A DNA stretch of 64,000 nt from Caldilineaceae bacterium (GCA_018003515.1 JAGNDO010000003.1:1-64000); one strand, 5' to 3'. Positions 26,941-36,476 are shown, counted from the first letter of the stretch. A program made the numbers and translations. The notes: generated by a model from the letters alone, not told the origin.

Positions 26941-28451
26941 TATGCGAAGATTTGATCCCCGCGCAGGAAGGTGGGCGGGCGGCGGATGTGGGTCTGTTGT
27001 TCGAAGGCATAGGCCAGCTTGATCAGGGTCGGCTCTTGCCAGGCCCCGGCCATGAAGGTGAGGCCGATGGGCAGGCCATGCACAAAGCCGGCGGGGACGG
27101 TGATGGCCGGATAGCCCGCCACAGCCGCCGGGGACGAACTGCCGCCGCCGTGGTGATCGCTGTTCACCCAGTCCACCAGCCAGGCCGGGCCGCCAGTGGG
27201 GGCGATGAGGGCATCCAGGTTGTGCTGGGCCATGACGGCGTCGATGCCCTCTTTTCCGGCCAACGCCAGACTTTTCTTGCGAGCTTGAAGATAGTCATCT
27301 TCAAAAAGATCACCCTTTTCCTCAGCCAAAACAAGCAACTCTTGACCAAAGTACGGCATGACCTGGGTGCGGTGCCGGTGGTTGAACTCGATCAGCTCGG
27401 CCAGGGAATGGACAGGCAGTTGCGGCTCCACACCGGCAAGATAGGCGTTGAGATCCGTCTTGAATTCGTATAGCAGGACAGTGAATTCGTCGTCGTCAAA
27501 CTGTTTGGCCGTGACGATATTGGCCGGATCTATCACCACGGCCCCGGCTGCACGCAAGGTCAGAATCGCTCGCTCCATGAGGGTGTCCACCAGGGGATGG
27601 AAGCCGAAGAAGTTACGGGCCACACCGATGCGCGCCCCTCGCAAACCGTCTCGATCCAAGAATTGGGCATAGTCATCCCTGGTTTGCGCTTGGCTGGCGG
27701 CTGTGGCAGGGTCCAGAACGTCCACGCCGATGAGGGCGGCGAGAAGGATGGCCGCATCCGCCACCGTGCGGGTCATGGGACCGGCGGTATCTTGACTATG
27801 CGATATGGGAACAATTCCGGCCCGGCTGACCAAGCCGACGGTGGGTTTGAGGCCCACGATGCCGGCGTGGTGGGACGGGCAGACGATGGAGCCGTCGGTC
27901 TCGGTGCCGATGGCGGCGGCGCACAGGTTGGCCGACACCGCCACGCCGGAGCCGGAACTGGAGCCGCAAGGGGTACGGTCCAGGGCGTAGGGGTTGCGGG
28001 TCTGGCCGCCCCGGCTGCTCCATCCGCTGGAGGATTTGGACGAGCGAAAGTTGGCCCATTCGCTCAGGTTGGTCTTGCCCAGGATGATGGCCCCGGCTCG
28101 GCGCAGATTGGCCGCCACGGTGCTGTCCTGGGCGGCGTGATGATCGGCCAGGGCCAGGGAACCGGCGCTGGTCGCTATGCGATCCCCGGTGTCGATGTTG
28201 TCCTTGAGCAGGATGGGGATGCCGTGGAGCGGGCCACGCACGTCCCCAGCGGCCCGTTCGGCGTCCAACTGGGTGGCGATGGCGAGGGCGTCCGGGTTGA
28301 GTTCGATGATGGCGTTGAGGGCAGGACCGGCCCGGTCGATGGCCTCGATGCGGGCCAGGTAGCCCTCGGTCAGTTCCACGGCGGTCAGATCCCCGACGGC
28401 CATGAGGCGCTGCATGTCGGCGATGGTCAGTTCTTCGAGGATGATGGACAT
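26940..28451 (-). CDS. Amidase signature family hydrolase
   Basis: A 503-residue amidase. The Ser-cisSer-Lys triad is visible: Lys in [11 protein letters not shown] (about 82), the cis-Ser in PCGSSSGSG (about 160) and the nucleophile in [11 protein letters not shown] (about 184). It has the length of GatA-like amidases and lacks any sign of GatB or GatC nearby, so it is more likely a free amidase (peptide or aryl amide) than tRNA amidotransferase. AAAGGAA precedes the ATG. Confidence 0.88.
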   Translation of the reverse strand: MSIILEELTIADMQRLMAVGDLTAVELTEGYLARIEAIDRAGPALNAIIELNPDALAIATQLDAERAAGDVRGPLHGIPILLKDNIDTGDRIATSAGSLALADHHAAQDSTVAANLRRAGAIILGKTNLSEWANFRSSKSSSGWSSRGGQTRNPYALDRTPCGSSSGSGVAVSANLCAAAIGTETDGSIVCPSHHAGIVGLKPTVGLVSRAGIVPISHSQDTAGPMTRTVADAAILLAALIGVDVLDPATAASQAQTRDDYAQFLDRDGLRGARIGVARNFFGFHPLVDTLMERAILTLRAAGAVVIDPANIVTAKQFDDDEFTVLLYEFKTDLNAYLAGVEPQLPVHSLAELIEFNHRHRTQVMPYFGQELLVLAEEKGDLFEDDYLQARKKSLALAGKEGIDAVMAQHNLDALIAPTGGPAWLVDWVNSDHHGGGSSSPAAVAGYPAITVPAGFVHGLPIGLTFMAGAWQEPTLIKLAYAFEQQTHIRRPPTFLRGDQIFA

Positions 28452-28533
28452 GGGATTCCTTTCCAGGATAGTAAAATGGAGGTTGTGGGCGGTTCATCAA
28501 TTATCGACAAAGTTCAAGCCAAGGTCAAAGTCC

Positions 28534-29094
28534 ATGTCGCCAGAGATTTCCTCACAACTGACCATTTTGACCGATCCAGCCCAAGACGCGCCGACGCCCG
28601 GCGGGGTCTATTTGCTGCGCATCCAAATAGCCGAGCCGTTGTCCGTGGTTTTTGGAAGATTTCGGAAGGGTGCGGTTATCTCCCTCTCGGCTGGCGAATA
28701 TGTTTATGTGGGGTCTGCTCTGGTCGGCCTGGGACGGCGGCTGCTTCGCCATGCCACCCGCTTGGACGGCAGCGCGCATCCCGTGCGTCCGGTCTTGGTC
28801 GACCACTTCGGCCTCACCCCGCCCTCGGCCAAACGGCTGCGCTGGCATGTGGATTATCTGCTGGATCGGCCCGAGGCGTCCTTGACCCACATCGTCGCCA
28901 TAAAAACGGAACGACCGATCGAGTCATCCATCGCCGGATGGCTCATGGCACACCCAGACACATGGATTCCCGCAACCGGGCTAGGCGCGTCGGACGACAA
29001 AGGCCACACCCATTTGCTGGGTGTGGCCTTTGGGTCAAGTTTGTGGCAGGAATTGGGGGTGGGAGATTGGGAGAGTGGGAGAGTGGGAGAGTGA
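28534..29094 (+). CDS. GIY-YIG (DUF123-type) protein with repeat-encoded tail
   Basis: A 186-residue protein of the DUF123 group: GVYLLRIQIAE, AGEYVYVGSAL and GRRLLRHATR hold the GIY-x-YIG-like core, HPVRPVLVD and LRWHVDYLLD follow. The family is predicted to be a nuclease or DNA-binding protein of unknown role. ATG 28534 is chosen at the domain start. The last dozen residues (VGDWESGRVGE) are encoded by the GGGAGAGT repeat that follows, so the gene has been lengthened by the repeat. Confidence 0.75.
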   Translation: MSPEISSQLTILTDPAQDAPTPGGVYLLRIQIAEPLSVVFGRFRKGAVISLSAGEYVYVGSALVGLGRRLLRHATRLDGSAHPVRPVLVDHFGLTPPSAKRLRWHVDYLLDRPEASLTHIVAIKTERPIESSIAGWLMAHPDTWIPATGLGASDDKGHTHLLGVAFGSSLWQELGVGDWESGRVGE

Positions 29095-29152
29095 GTCGTG
29101 GCAATCCTCCGAACCAATCAATCGCCCAATCACTTAATCTCCCACCCTCTCA
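29054..29152. repeat. Inverted repeat of GGGAGAGT / CAATC words
   Basis: GGGAGATTGGGAGAGTGGGAGAGTG at the left (shortened: 29060-29093) pairs loosely with CAATC/CTCCCACCCTCTC at the right (29110-29152). It covers the end of the GIY-YIG gene and reaches the stop of the convergent ABC permease. Confidence 0.7.
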
Positions 29153-29944
29153 AATATACAGATCCCGTTTGGCATAGGCCCAATACGCGCCGATCATGCA
29201 GACAACGACGATGACGATGGACAATCCAACATAGGGCATGTCCAATTTGGCCTGGTGGAAGATGGCCGCGGCGTCAAAATATTTGAAGGGGGTCAACACC
29301 TTCAACGAACTCAGCTTGTCGTTCAGGCCGAGGATGATAGACAGGAAGAAGGTAGCCAGCAGCAGGAAGATAGCGGCGGAACCGGCCTGTTTATAGCGTT
29401 TCATAGCGCTGCCCAGGAGGATGCCCACGGCCAGAAAGATCAGTTGCAGGATGAAAAGGGCGACCATGGACAGCGCCACAAAGGCGTAGAACTCGCTGTC
29501 TGGCCCGTAGGAAGCGGCCCCGGCCAGGGTAGCGCCCCAGGTGATCAACAGCAAGACAAAGCTGTAGACAACTGCCGCCAGCGCCTTGCCCGTGATCAAT
29601 TGGGAACGGCGGATGGGCAGGGTGAGGATGAACTCCACCGTCTTGTCCCGCTCTTCCTTGACGATGATGTCGCTGCCCCACATCACCGCGCAGACGGACA
29701 GCAGCACGGCAAAGTAGAGAAACATGATGCCATAGAAGCCAGAGACCGTGGTCAGGTTGAAGGCGTTCATGTTCAACGCCGACAGCATCGCCTCTGGCAG
29801 ATCGTCCAAGATGGCCAGCATCTGGGGATCCCCGGCAAAGGCGGAGAACTTGGAAAAGCCCACCACCACAAACAAGATCACGATCCCGCCCCAGATGAGC
29901 AGGGATCGGAAGTTCGCTTTCAACTCTCGCAAGAATATGTTCAT
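29150..29944 (-). CDS. ABC-2 type transporter permease
   Basis: A 264-residue protein with six likely helices: one near 15-33, a pair around 75-150 (LYFAVLLSVCAVMWGSD), and three from 160 to the end. The first hydrophilic stretch and the TVEFILTLPIRRSQLITGKALA segment, which meets the ATPase, are typical of ABC-2 exporters. It is the last gene of a five-gene operon (TetR, SDR, ATPase, permease, permease). Confidence 0.85.
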   Translation of the reverse strand: MNIFLRELKANFRSLLIWGGIVILFVVVGFSKFSAFAGDPQMLAILDDLPEAMLSALNMNAFNLTTVSGFYGIMFLYFAVLLSVCAVMWGSDIIVKEERDKTVEFILTLPIRRSQLITGKALAAVVYSFVLLLITWGATLAGAASYGPDSEFYAFVALSMVALFILQLIFLAVGILLGSAMKRYKQAGSAAIFLLLATFFLSIILGLNDKLSSLKVLTPFKYFDAAAIFHQAKLDMPYVGLSIVIVVVCMIGAYWAYAKRDLYI

Positions 29945-29953
29945 GACTTCCTC

Positions 29954-30757
29954 CTATGCGGCTGTTTGGACGTTGCGTTTCGTGTAGAGCATATAGCTCC
30001 CCACGACGGCAAGCACAATGTAGACCAGGCTGATCATCACCAAGGGCATGTCCAGAGCGGCGTTGCTGATGATGTGGTTGGGTTCAAAGTGCTTGAAAGG
30101 CGTGATCAGCTCCAGCTTGACATCACCCACCAACCCGCCAAAGGCACTCAACACGTACATGCCAAAGGCCAACCCCATTGAATAGGGCATGACGCTGCGC
30201 ATGCGCTTCGTCATCAACGAGAAGACCACGCCCAGGGTGAGGAAGACCACCTGAAAGACGACAATACTCCCAAGCAGTAGGAGTAGCGTACTCATTTCGT
30301 AGGGTCGGCCGCCGTTGAACATGGCGACAGACAAGAGGCTGGCGATCCAGACCACGGCGTTGGTGATGGTGAGGCTGGTGAAGACGGCCAGCAGCTTGGC
30401 GGTCAGGATCTGGGGGCGGGTGATGGGCTTGGCCAACAGGAAGTCCGCGGTCATCTCGGTCTCTTCGATGGAAACCAGGGAGAAGCCATAGTTGGCGGCC
30501 TGGATGGCCAAACAGATCTGGACAAAGGTGAAGGCCAGGGCATAGAAGCCCAACACGGTGGACATATCCAGCCCCGTCATGCCAAAGGCCATCATCAGCT
30601 CCTTGGGGAAGTTGGCCATCATCTCGTTGATCAGTTCGGCATCCACGGCAATGGCGCTGAACATGGACATGAAGACCCCGATCAGCACGACGATGGACAG
30701 AGACCAGGTGATCACGGAGCCGATCTTCATCTTGAACTCGTGTTTATAGATATTCAT
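29954..30757 (-). CDS. ABC-2 type transporter permease
   Basis: A 267-residue protein with six predicted spans. EETEMTADFLLAKPITRPQILTAKLLAVF is the coupling segment (given only in part: TADFLLAKPITRPQIL). It pairs with the next permease to form the exporter channel. ATG 30757 with AGGAG is preferred over a longer frame starting in the upstream gene. It lies 18 bases after the ATPase stop. Confidence 0.85.
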   Translation of the reverse strand: MNIYKHEFKMKIGSVITWSLSIVVLIGVFMSMFSAIAVDAELINEMMANFPKELMMAFGMTGLDMSTVLGFYALAFTFVQICLAIQAANYGFSLVSIEETEMTADFLLAKPITRPQILTAKLLAVFTSLTITNAVVWIASLLSVAMFNGGRPYEMSTLLLLLGSIVVFQVVFLTLGVVFSLMTKRMRSVMPYSMGLAFGMYVLSAFGGLVGDVKLELITPFKHFEPNHIISNAALDMPLVMISLVYIVLAVVGSYMLYTKRNVQTAA

Positions 30758-30775
30758 ACGATTCTCCTCTCTCAC

Positions 30776-31648
30776 CTATTCGTAGTAGTGCATGAAAATT
30801 TCTTCCAAGGACGGCTCCTCGATGATCAGATCGGAGACATGCTGCTCACTGATCAGCCGTGTCATCGTGTTGATGTCGCCCTTGTAAAAGAATTTGACGG
30901 CCCCGTTTTCCCGTTCCATGTTGGTCACACCGGGGATGGCGAAGCGTTTTTCGTCCAGGGCGTCGGCGGTTACGCGGATCTTCTTGTAGTTGTCTCGGCG
31001 CATGACGCTGATGTCCTCGATCTCCACGATACCGCCGTCCTTGATGATGGCGACCCGGGAGCAAAGCTTCTGCACTTCGCCCAGGATGTGGGAGGAGAAG
31101 AAGATGGTGGCCCCCCGCTGGTTCTCTTCCTGGATCAGCTTGAAGAACTTCTGCTGCATCAGGGGGTCCAGCCCGCTGGTCGGCTCATCCAACATGATCA
31201 GCTTGGGCTGGTGGAGCAACCCCTGCACAATGCCGACCTTCTTTTTGTTGCCATAGGAGAGGTCGTCAATGCGCCGCTTCAGATCAAGTTCCATGATGCC
31301 GGCCAGTTCTTGAATGCGCTTGGTGCAATCTTTTTTGTAGAAACTGGCCGAATACTTGAGCAGATCGATCACCCGCATACGCTCGTAGTAGAAGACCTCC
31401 GAGGGCAGATAGCCGATCTCCTGACGGATCTCCGGGCCGAACTTGATGCAGTCCTTGCCGAAAATCTTGGCCTCGCCGGATGTGGGGTAGATCAGAGACA
31501 AAAACAGCCGGATGGTGGTCGATTTCCCGGCCCCGTTCGGCCCGATAAAGCCGAAGATCTCTCCTTCCTTCACATCGAAGGAGACATTTTCGATGCCCCT
31601 GGCCTTGCCGTAGTACTTGGTTAATTTATTGACTTCAATAATGCTCAT
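30776..31648 (-). CDS. ABC transporter ATP-binding protein (drug exporter type)
   Basis: A 290-residue CcmA-like ATPase: Walker A GPNGAGKST (about 39), signature LSYGNKKKVGIVQGL in the place of LSGGQ, Walker B LIMLDEPTSGLDP and switch His in SSHILGE. The DUF4162-type C-terminal part (VEIEDISVMRRD on) follows. It powers the two ABC-2 permeases. AGGAGCG precedes ATG 31648. The substrate may be a toxic compound sensed by the TetR regulator of the operon. Confidence 0.9.
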   Translation of the reverse strand: MSIIEVNKLTKYYGKARGIENVSFDVKEGEIFGFIGPNGAGKSTTIRLFLSLIYPTSGEAKIFGKDCIKFGPEIRQEIGYLPSEVFYYERMRVIDLLKYSASFYKKDCTKRIQELAGIMELDLKRRIDDLSYGNKKKVGIVQGLLHQPKLIMLDEPTSGLDPLMQQKFFKLIQEENQRGATIFFSSHILGEVQKLCSRVAIIKDGGIVEIEDISVMRRDNYKKIRVTADALDEKRFAIPGVTNMERENGAVKFFYKGDINTMTRLISEQHVSDLIIEEPSLEEIFMHYYE

Positions 31649-31691
31649 AGCTTCGCTCCTCTTTAATGGGTGATGCTCTAATGCGAGCAAA

Positions 31692-32570
31692 TCAAGAAAA
31701 ACTCGCTAACTTCTGGGTTGTATCCCAGAGTTTGCGCCAGGTCTCTTTGTTGTAGGCGTTCTTGTTGGCCTTCACGGCCACATTGGGGGCGTCCCAATAG
31801 CCGCCGGTAACGTCCACCAAAGCTGGGTCCGCCGCCAGCCAGGTGTAGGTCTCGGCCATCTTCTCCGGCGTCATGGCAAACTTGCTCTTGAGACGATAGA
31901 TCTTCAGCATCCAGCCGGGCACTTTGGGCAGACGATTATCCGGGATGATGACGTTGCCCACCCGCACACAATTGACCGTCACCCCTGTGCCTCGCAGCCG
32001 CTCGGCCAGATCAAAGGTGAACATCACCTGGGCCTGTTTGGACTGATAATAGGCGTGCTGTGTGCTGAACTTCTTCTCGCCGGCCAAGTTGTCAAAATCT
32101 ACATCCAGGAATGGGTACGTAATCAACCCTTTGCTGGCCACAGTGATGATGCGGCTGGGCGCACTGGCTTTGAGCGTCTCCAACAGCAACTGGGTCATCA
32201 AGAAGATGTTGACATGGTTGGTGGCGAAGACGGTTTCCATGCCGTCGGCTGTGGGCACCGGCTTCTTCACGGTCAGGTCGAATGTGGCGGCGTTGTGGAT
32301 CAGCACGCCCAGGCGGTCGCGACGGCTGCGGAACTCGTCCACGGCCCGGCGCACGCTGGACTGGTCGGCCATATCCACCTGAAGCAGCTCAACTTTGTCG
32401 CTGTTGGCCGCCCGGCGCACCTCCGCCAGGGCGATTGCGCCCCGTTCGGCACTGCGGCACATCATCATCACCTGCGCGCCCGCTTGGGCCAGTTGAATCG
32501 CTGCCGCCTTGCCAATCCCGGCGTTGGCCCCGGTGACCATGACTATCTTGTCTTTCAAATCGTACCTCAT
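31692..32570 (-). CDS. Short-chain dehydrogenase/reductase (retinol dehydrogenase-like)
   Basis: A 292-residue SDR: TGANAGIGKAAA (residues 14-25) binds NAD(P), HNAATFD is the NNAG-like block, the catalytic Ser is in IITVASKG, and Tyr/Lys in AYYQSKQA (about 172). Its ATGA overlap with the TetR gene couples both. It could reduce the compound that is exported by the downstream ABC system. Confidence 0.88.
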   Translation of the reverse strand: MRYDLKDKIVMVTGANAGIGKAAAIQLAQAGAQVMMMCRSAERGAIALAEVRRAANSDKVELLQVDMADQSSVRRAVDEFRSRRDRLGVLIHNAATFDLTVKKPVPTADGMETVFATNHVNIFLMTQLLLETLKASAPSRIITVASKGLITYPFLDVDFDNLAGEKKFSTQHAYYQSKQAQVMFTFDLAERLRGTGVTVNCVRVGNVIIPDNRLPKVPGWMLKIYRLKSKFAMTPEKMAETYTWLAADPALVDVTGGYWDAPNVAVKANKNAYNKETWRKLWDTTQKLASFS

Positions 32571-33220
32571 GATACTTGTTCCCTTTGCACGCCGATCCCG
32601 AACTTGATAAAGTCGAGAAAAAGGTTGACCGTCTCCATGACATCATCGTCCATTCTGGAAAAATCAAATCCCTCCCCCTTGACCACATCAAAATAGTATT
32701 CGATCGTGTTGGTGTTCATCTGCATAAGCAGGAAGGCGGCAAATCGGATAGGGATGTCCGGTCTGACTTCGCCCCGATCGATAGCGGCCTCCAGAAGGCG
32801 GGCGTAGAAATCTATGGCCATGCCCTTGCCATCGGCCATGATTTCTTTGTGAACCGGATGATCTAGATTTTTATAAACCTGGTTTCCAATTAGGGCGGCC
32901 TTGGGATGACTGCGGGCAAAGGCCAGGCCTGCCCGATACATAGCTGCCAATTGGACAAAAAGGTCGCTCCCCTCCCCGTTCAGGGTGACTGGGGAAAGAA
33001 AGGTCAATTTTTCCTCCCCGATATGCATGATCAAATAGGTGTAGAGATCCTTTTTGTCCTCGAAGTACTGGTAAAAGCTGCCCTTGGCAATCTGGCACGC
33101 TATGACAATGCGGGTGATGCTGGCGTTGTCATAGCCCCACGCCGCAAACTCGTCGATGGCGGCTTCCTCGATCATCTGACGCTTCTGTTCGGGCAGATTA
33201 AAGAAGGTCTCTTTCGGCAT
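32567..33220 (-). CDS. TetR/AcrR family transcriptional regulator
   Basis: A 217-residue repressor: N-terminal HTH with ITRIVIACQIAKGSFYQYFEDK (residues 37 on) and a helical ligand domain. MPKETFFNLPEQKR marks the start at 33220; an ATG five codons earlier is possible. The double palindrome at 33251-33298 is its likely operator, and the SDR and ABC genes behind it are its likely targets. Confidence 0.88.
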   Translation of the reverse strand: MPKETFFNLPEQKRQMIEEAAIDEFAAWGYDNASITRIVIACQIAKGSFYQYFEDKKDLYTYLIMHIGEEKLTFLSPVTLNGEGSDLFVQLAAMYRAGLAFARSHPKAALIGNQVYKNLDHPVHKEIMADGKGMAIDFYARLLEAAIDRGEVRPDIPIRFAAFLLMQMNTNTIEYYFDVVKGEGFDFSRMDDDVMETVNLFLDFIKFGIGVQREQVS

Positions 33221-33250
33221 ACAGGAGCCTCGCATGGGTCATTTGGATAG

Positions 33251-33298
33251 ATGACTCTATAGTCACGTGACCAAAAAGTCACATGACCACGGAGTCAT
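33251..33298. promoter_or_regulatory. TetR-type operator with two GTCACxTGAC sites
   Basis: ATGACTC (33251-33257) and GAGTCAT (33292-33298) frame GTCACGTGAC (33262-33271) and GTCACATGAC (33278-33287). The nested symmetry fits two TetR dimers about 30 bases before the regulator start, controlling the operon. Confidence 0.7.
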
Positions 33299-33589
33299 AG
33301 TGTACGCCCGTTTGTGCCCAATGTCAAGCACATTCCCAGCGAAGTCAGGCAGAAGTCAGCTTCAAGAAAGGCCTGCACGACAAAAAGCATTCAACCGCCG
33401 AGGGCGCAGAGGACCGCGGAGGACCGGCTCTATTTTTCTTTGTGTTCTCTGTGTTCCATGTGGTGAATTCGACTAAGGTTGCGTCTTTGCATCTTTCCCC
33501 GCAGATCGTTTAAGATGGCACGGGGCTATCCTATACCGGTTTAGGCACACCCCATTTTTACCCATTTCAACCCAGAAGAGGAGACCACC
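33299..33589. other. Intergenic region with a single-arm repeat
   Basis: No gene. 33390-33470 contains AACCGCCGAGGGCGCAGAGG and TTTCTTTGTGTTCTCTGTG words that elsewhere (34839, 43669, 45258) form hairpins, so this is a related element. The promoter of PepT should lie near 33490-33560. Confidence 0.5.
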
Positions 33590-34840
33590 ATGTTCCAACA
33601 ATACAGCCAGCGCGTTGAAGAACGTTTGTTACGTTATGTCAAAATAGACACCCAAAGCGACGAGAGTTCGAACAGCGTGCCCACCACGGCCAAGCAGTTT
33701 GATCTGTTGCGCCCGTTGATGGACGAGCTGACCGCCATCGGGGCCGCGGACGTCACCCTGACCGACTACGCCACAGTCCTGGCCACCATTCCCGCCACCG
33801 TGCCCAACGCCGATGCTATCCCCACCATCGCCTTTCTGGCCCATGTGGACACGGCCCCGGCCTTCAGCGGTACGGGCGTGAAGCCACGTATGCACCGCAA
33901 TTACGACGGCGGCCCCATCACCTATCCCGACGCGCCGGATCTGGTCCTCAGCCCGGCCGGCTCCCCCTATTTGGGCGAGAAGGTGGGCGAGGACATCATG
34001 ACCGCCAGCGGGGCCACCCTGCTGGGCGCGGACGACAAGTCCGGCGTGGCGGTGATCATGACAATGGCCGAGGCATTGTTGGCCGACCCATCCATCCCCC
34101 ACGGCACCATCCGCATCGCCTTCACCCCGGACGAGGAAGTGGGGATGGGGGTGAAGCGACTTACCCCTGCCGACTTGGGCGCGGATTTCGCATACACCCT
34201 GGACGGCGGCGACGCCGGGGAGATCTCCTTCGAGACCTTCAGCGCGGACAAGGCGGTGGTCACCCTCACCGGCGTCTCCATCCATCCGGGCACGGCCTAT
34301 GGCAAGCTGGTCAACGCCCTGACCTGGGCGGCCAAGTTCGTCAACCTGCTGCCCGAAGCCACCCGCACGCCGGAGACCACCCAGAATCGGGCCGGATTCA
34401 TCCTGCTCTACGCCATGACAGGCACGGCCGCCGAGGCCAAGCTGCATTTCATCCTGCGGGACTTCGAGCGGGAAGGCTTGGCCGCCCACGGTGAGTTGCT
34501 GGAATCTCTGTGCGCCACGGTGCGAGCGGCGGAACCCCGGCTGAAGGTGGATTGCCAGATCACCCCCCAATATCGCAACATGCGCTATTGGCTGGAGGAC
34601 GACACCCGCCCGGTGGATCTGGCGGTCAAGGCCATCGAAGCCCAGGGGCTGGCCCCCATCTATCGCACGGTCCGGGGCGGCACGGATGGCTCGATTATGA
34701 CCGAAAAGGGCGTGCCCACCCCCAATCTCTTCACCGGCCAGCAGGATCTCCACGGCCCGTTGGAGTGGATCAGCATCCAGGACATGGCCCGCTCCGTGGC
34801 CGTGTGCATCGAAATTGTGAAACAAGCGGCCAAGAACTAA
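33590..34840 (+). CDS. pepT: Peptidase T (tripeptide aminopeptidase)
   Basis: A 416-residue M20B metallopeptidase. Metal ligands: His and Asp in AHVDTAPAF, the bridging Asp in GADDKSG, Glu in TPDEEVGMG (general base and ligand), Asp in LDGGDAGE and the late His in DLHGPLEW. Length and the FVVVRYVKIDTQS-like start (ERLLRYVKIDTQSDE) fit PepT. It releases the N-terminal residue of tripeptides in the cytoplasm. AGAGGAG precedes the ATG. Confidence 0.92.
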   Translation: MFQQYSQRVEERLLRYVKIDTQSDESSNSVPTTAKQFDLLRPLMDELTAIGAADVTLTDYATVLATIPATVPNADAIPTIAFLAHVDTAPAFSGTGVKPRMHRNYDGGPITYPDAPDLVLSPAGSPYLGEKVGEDIMTASGATLLGADDKSGVAVIMTMAEALLADPSIPHGTIRIAFTPDEEVGMGVKRLTPADLGADFAYTLDGGDAGEISFETFSADKAVVTLTGVSIHPGTAYGKLVNALTWAAKFVNLLPEATRTPETTQNRAGFILLYAMTGTAAEAKLHFILRDFEREGLAAHGELLESLCATVRAAEPRLKVDCQITPQYRNMRYWLEDDTRPVDLAVKAIEAQGLAPIYRTVRGGTDGSIMTEKGVPTPNLFTGQQDLHGPLEWISIQDMARSVAVCIEIVKQAAKN

Positions 34841-34929
34841 AACGCAAAGAGCGCAGAGGGGCGCGGAGTGCGCAGAGGTTTTTCTGAATCCTCTGCGCAC
34901 TCCGCGCCCCTTTGCGTTCTTTGCGTTTT
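34839..34929. repeat. 40-bp inverted repeat (AACGCAAAGAGCGCAGAG type)
   Basis: Arms 34839-34878 and 34890-34929 differ by few bases and enclose an 11-base loop. The left arm starts at the last base of the PepT stop. It resembles the half element at 33390. Confidence 0.85.
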
Positions 34930-34954
34930 GTTTTTTCTGAATGAAGGGGAGCGC

Positions 34955-36211
34955 ATGAGCAACAACCAATATTGGCGATTGGTGCGGGACAACGCCAATT
35001 TCCGCAATTTGTGGTTCGGCCAGATCATCAGTTCGCTGGGGGATTGGTTCAACCTGATCGCATCGGCCACGTTGATCGCCATGCTGACCGGCTCTGGCAC
35101 CGCGGTGGGGGGATTGTTTGTGGTGCGAATGTTGGCCCCCTTCGTGGTCAGCCCCTTTGCCGGCGTGCTGGCGGACCGGGTGAACCGCAAGCATTTGCTG
35201 ATCGCCACGGATCTGGTACGGGGTGTGGTGGTTCTGGGCTTCTTTTTGGTGCGGGAGCCGGGGGATGTGTGGCTGCTCTATACGTTGACCGCGGTGCAAC
35301 TGGGGATCAGCGGCTTCTTCTTCCCCACACGCACGGCCATCCTGCCCGACTTGGTGGATCGGGAAGATCTGGGCGCGGCCAACGCCCTCAGCTCCGCCAC
35401 CTGGTCGGTGATGCTGGCCTTGGGCACGGCCTTGGGCGGCTTCGTGGCCGGGGGCTTTGGCGTCACAATCGCCTTTGCCGTGGACGCCATCACATTTTTC
35501 TTGTCAGCCTTCTTCATCCTGCGCATCGTCTACACGCCGGACGTCAACCTTTCGTCCAAAGACCGAAAAACCAGGGGTTTCGAGAATCCCTTGGGCCAAT
35601 ATATCGAAGGGCTACGTTATCTGCGCGCGCACCATGATGTGTTGATCTATGCCGTGCAGAAGGCCATTGTGGCCCTGCTGGTGTGGGGGAGTTTTCAAGT
35701 CTTGCAGGTGAACATCGCCGAGCAGGTTTTTGTGATTGGAGAGGGGGGCGGGATCGGCCTGGGTTTCATCTTTGCCGTGTCGGGGATCGGGACCGGGTTG
35801 GGACCAATCTTCGTGCGCTGGCTGACCGGGGATCGGGATGGTCCCCTGCGCCGGGCCATGATTCTCAACTATCTGGTGGCCGCGGTGGGCATCGCCATGA
35901 TTGCGCCTTTGGGCGGCTTTGGCTGGGTCTTGCTGGGGACTTTCCTGCGGGGTTTTGGCTCAGGCGTGGCGTGGGTCTTCTCCACCCAACTCCTGTTGCA
36001 AAGCGTGCCGGACAAGATGCGGGGCCGGGTCTTCGCCACGGAATTCGCCCTCTTCACCCTGGCCGGGGCGGCGGGGGCCTATTTGGTCGGCTTCGGCGCG
36101 GACAGCTTGGGGCTGTCCCCGCTGATCTGGTTGCTGGCCGGGTTGACGATGTTGCCGGGCTTGTTCTTTCTGCCCTGGGCCATGCGGAAGGTGAAGGGAT
36201 CCCAAACGTAG
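34955..36211 (+). CDS. MFS transporter (EntS-like exporter)
   Basis: A 418-residue major facilitator with 12 likely helices. FRNLWFGQIISSLGDWFNLIA (start of helix 1) and GVLADRVNRKHLLIATD (loop 2-3 motif G-x-x-a-D-R) are typical of the EntS/MFS_3 exporters. The ribosome site AAGGGGAG precedes ATG 34955; in-frame codons upstream lie within the repeat. The substrate is unknown, possibly a siderophore or drug. The stop codon lies in a nested palindrome. Confidence 0.88.
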   Translation: MSNNQYWRLVRDNANFRNLWFGQIISSLGDWFNLIASATLIAMLTGSGTAVGGLFVVRMLAPFVVSPFAGVLADRVNRKHLLIATDLVRGVVVLGFFLVREPGDVWLLYTLTAVQLGISGFFFPTRTAILPDLVDREDLGAANALSSATWSVMLALGTALGGFVAGGFGVTIAFAVDAITFFLSAFFILRIVYTPDVNLSSKDRKTRGFENPLGQYIEGLRYLRAHHDVLIYAVQKAIVALLVWGSFQVLQVNIAEQVFVIGEGGGIGLGFIFAVSGIGTGLGPIFVRWLTGDRDGPLRRAMILNYLVAAVGIAMIAPLGGFGWVLLGTFLRGFGSGVAWVFSTQLLLQSVPDKMRGRVFATEFALFTLAGAAGAYLVGFGADSLGLSPLIWLLAGLTMLPGLFFLPWAMRKVKGSQT

Positions 36212-36476
36212 GCGCGGTTTTCAACCGCACAATTTGCTCAAACACGGTAGGGGCATGAGGTGGGATGGCGGAAGGATCTCCGCGAAGGAAACTACTGTCA
36301 TCGCCATCCTACCTCGTGTCCGGTTTACCATTCATTCACATGTTCTGCGCGATGCCGGGCACGAGGTGTGGCGGATGTAAAATTTGCCGTTGCAGGATGA
36401 TCTTTGCCGCCACACCTCATGCCCCTACCGAATCGGGCGTGGGGGGAGGGTTGTGCGGTTGAAAACCGCACCTACG
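36207..36476. repeat. Nested palindrome of 270 bp between convergent genes
   Basis: Outer arms 36207-36232 and 36451-36476 (26 bases, one mismatch; core GCGGTTTTCAACCGC). Inside lie arms 36245-36262 and 36413-36430 (CGGTAGGGGCATGAGGTG) and a third, less exact GGCACGAGGTGTGG pair. Both stop codons, of the MFS gene (36209-36211) and of the GlcD-like gene (36472-36474), fall in the outer arms. Confidence 0.88.

Noticed and set aside
26940-28451. GatA subunit of tRNA amidotransferase
   Set aside because: GatB and GatC are not nearby and the amidase signature alone cannot tell; a general amidase call is safer.
36207-36476. Insertion sequence remnant
   Set aside because: The inverted arms have no transposase fragment between them and no flanking direct repeat was found, unlike the MITE at 15722.
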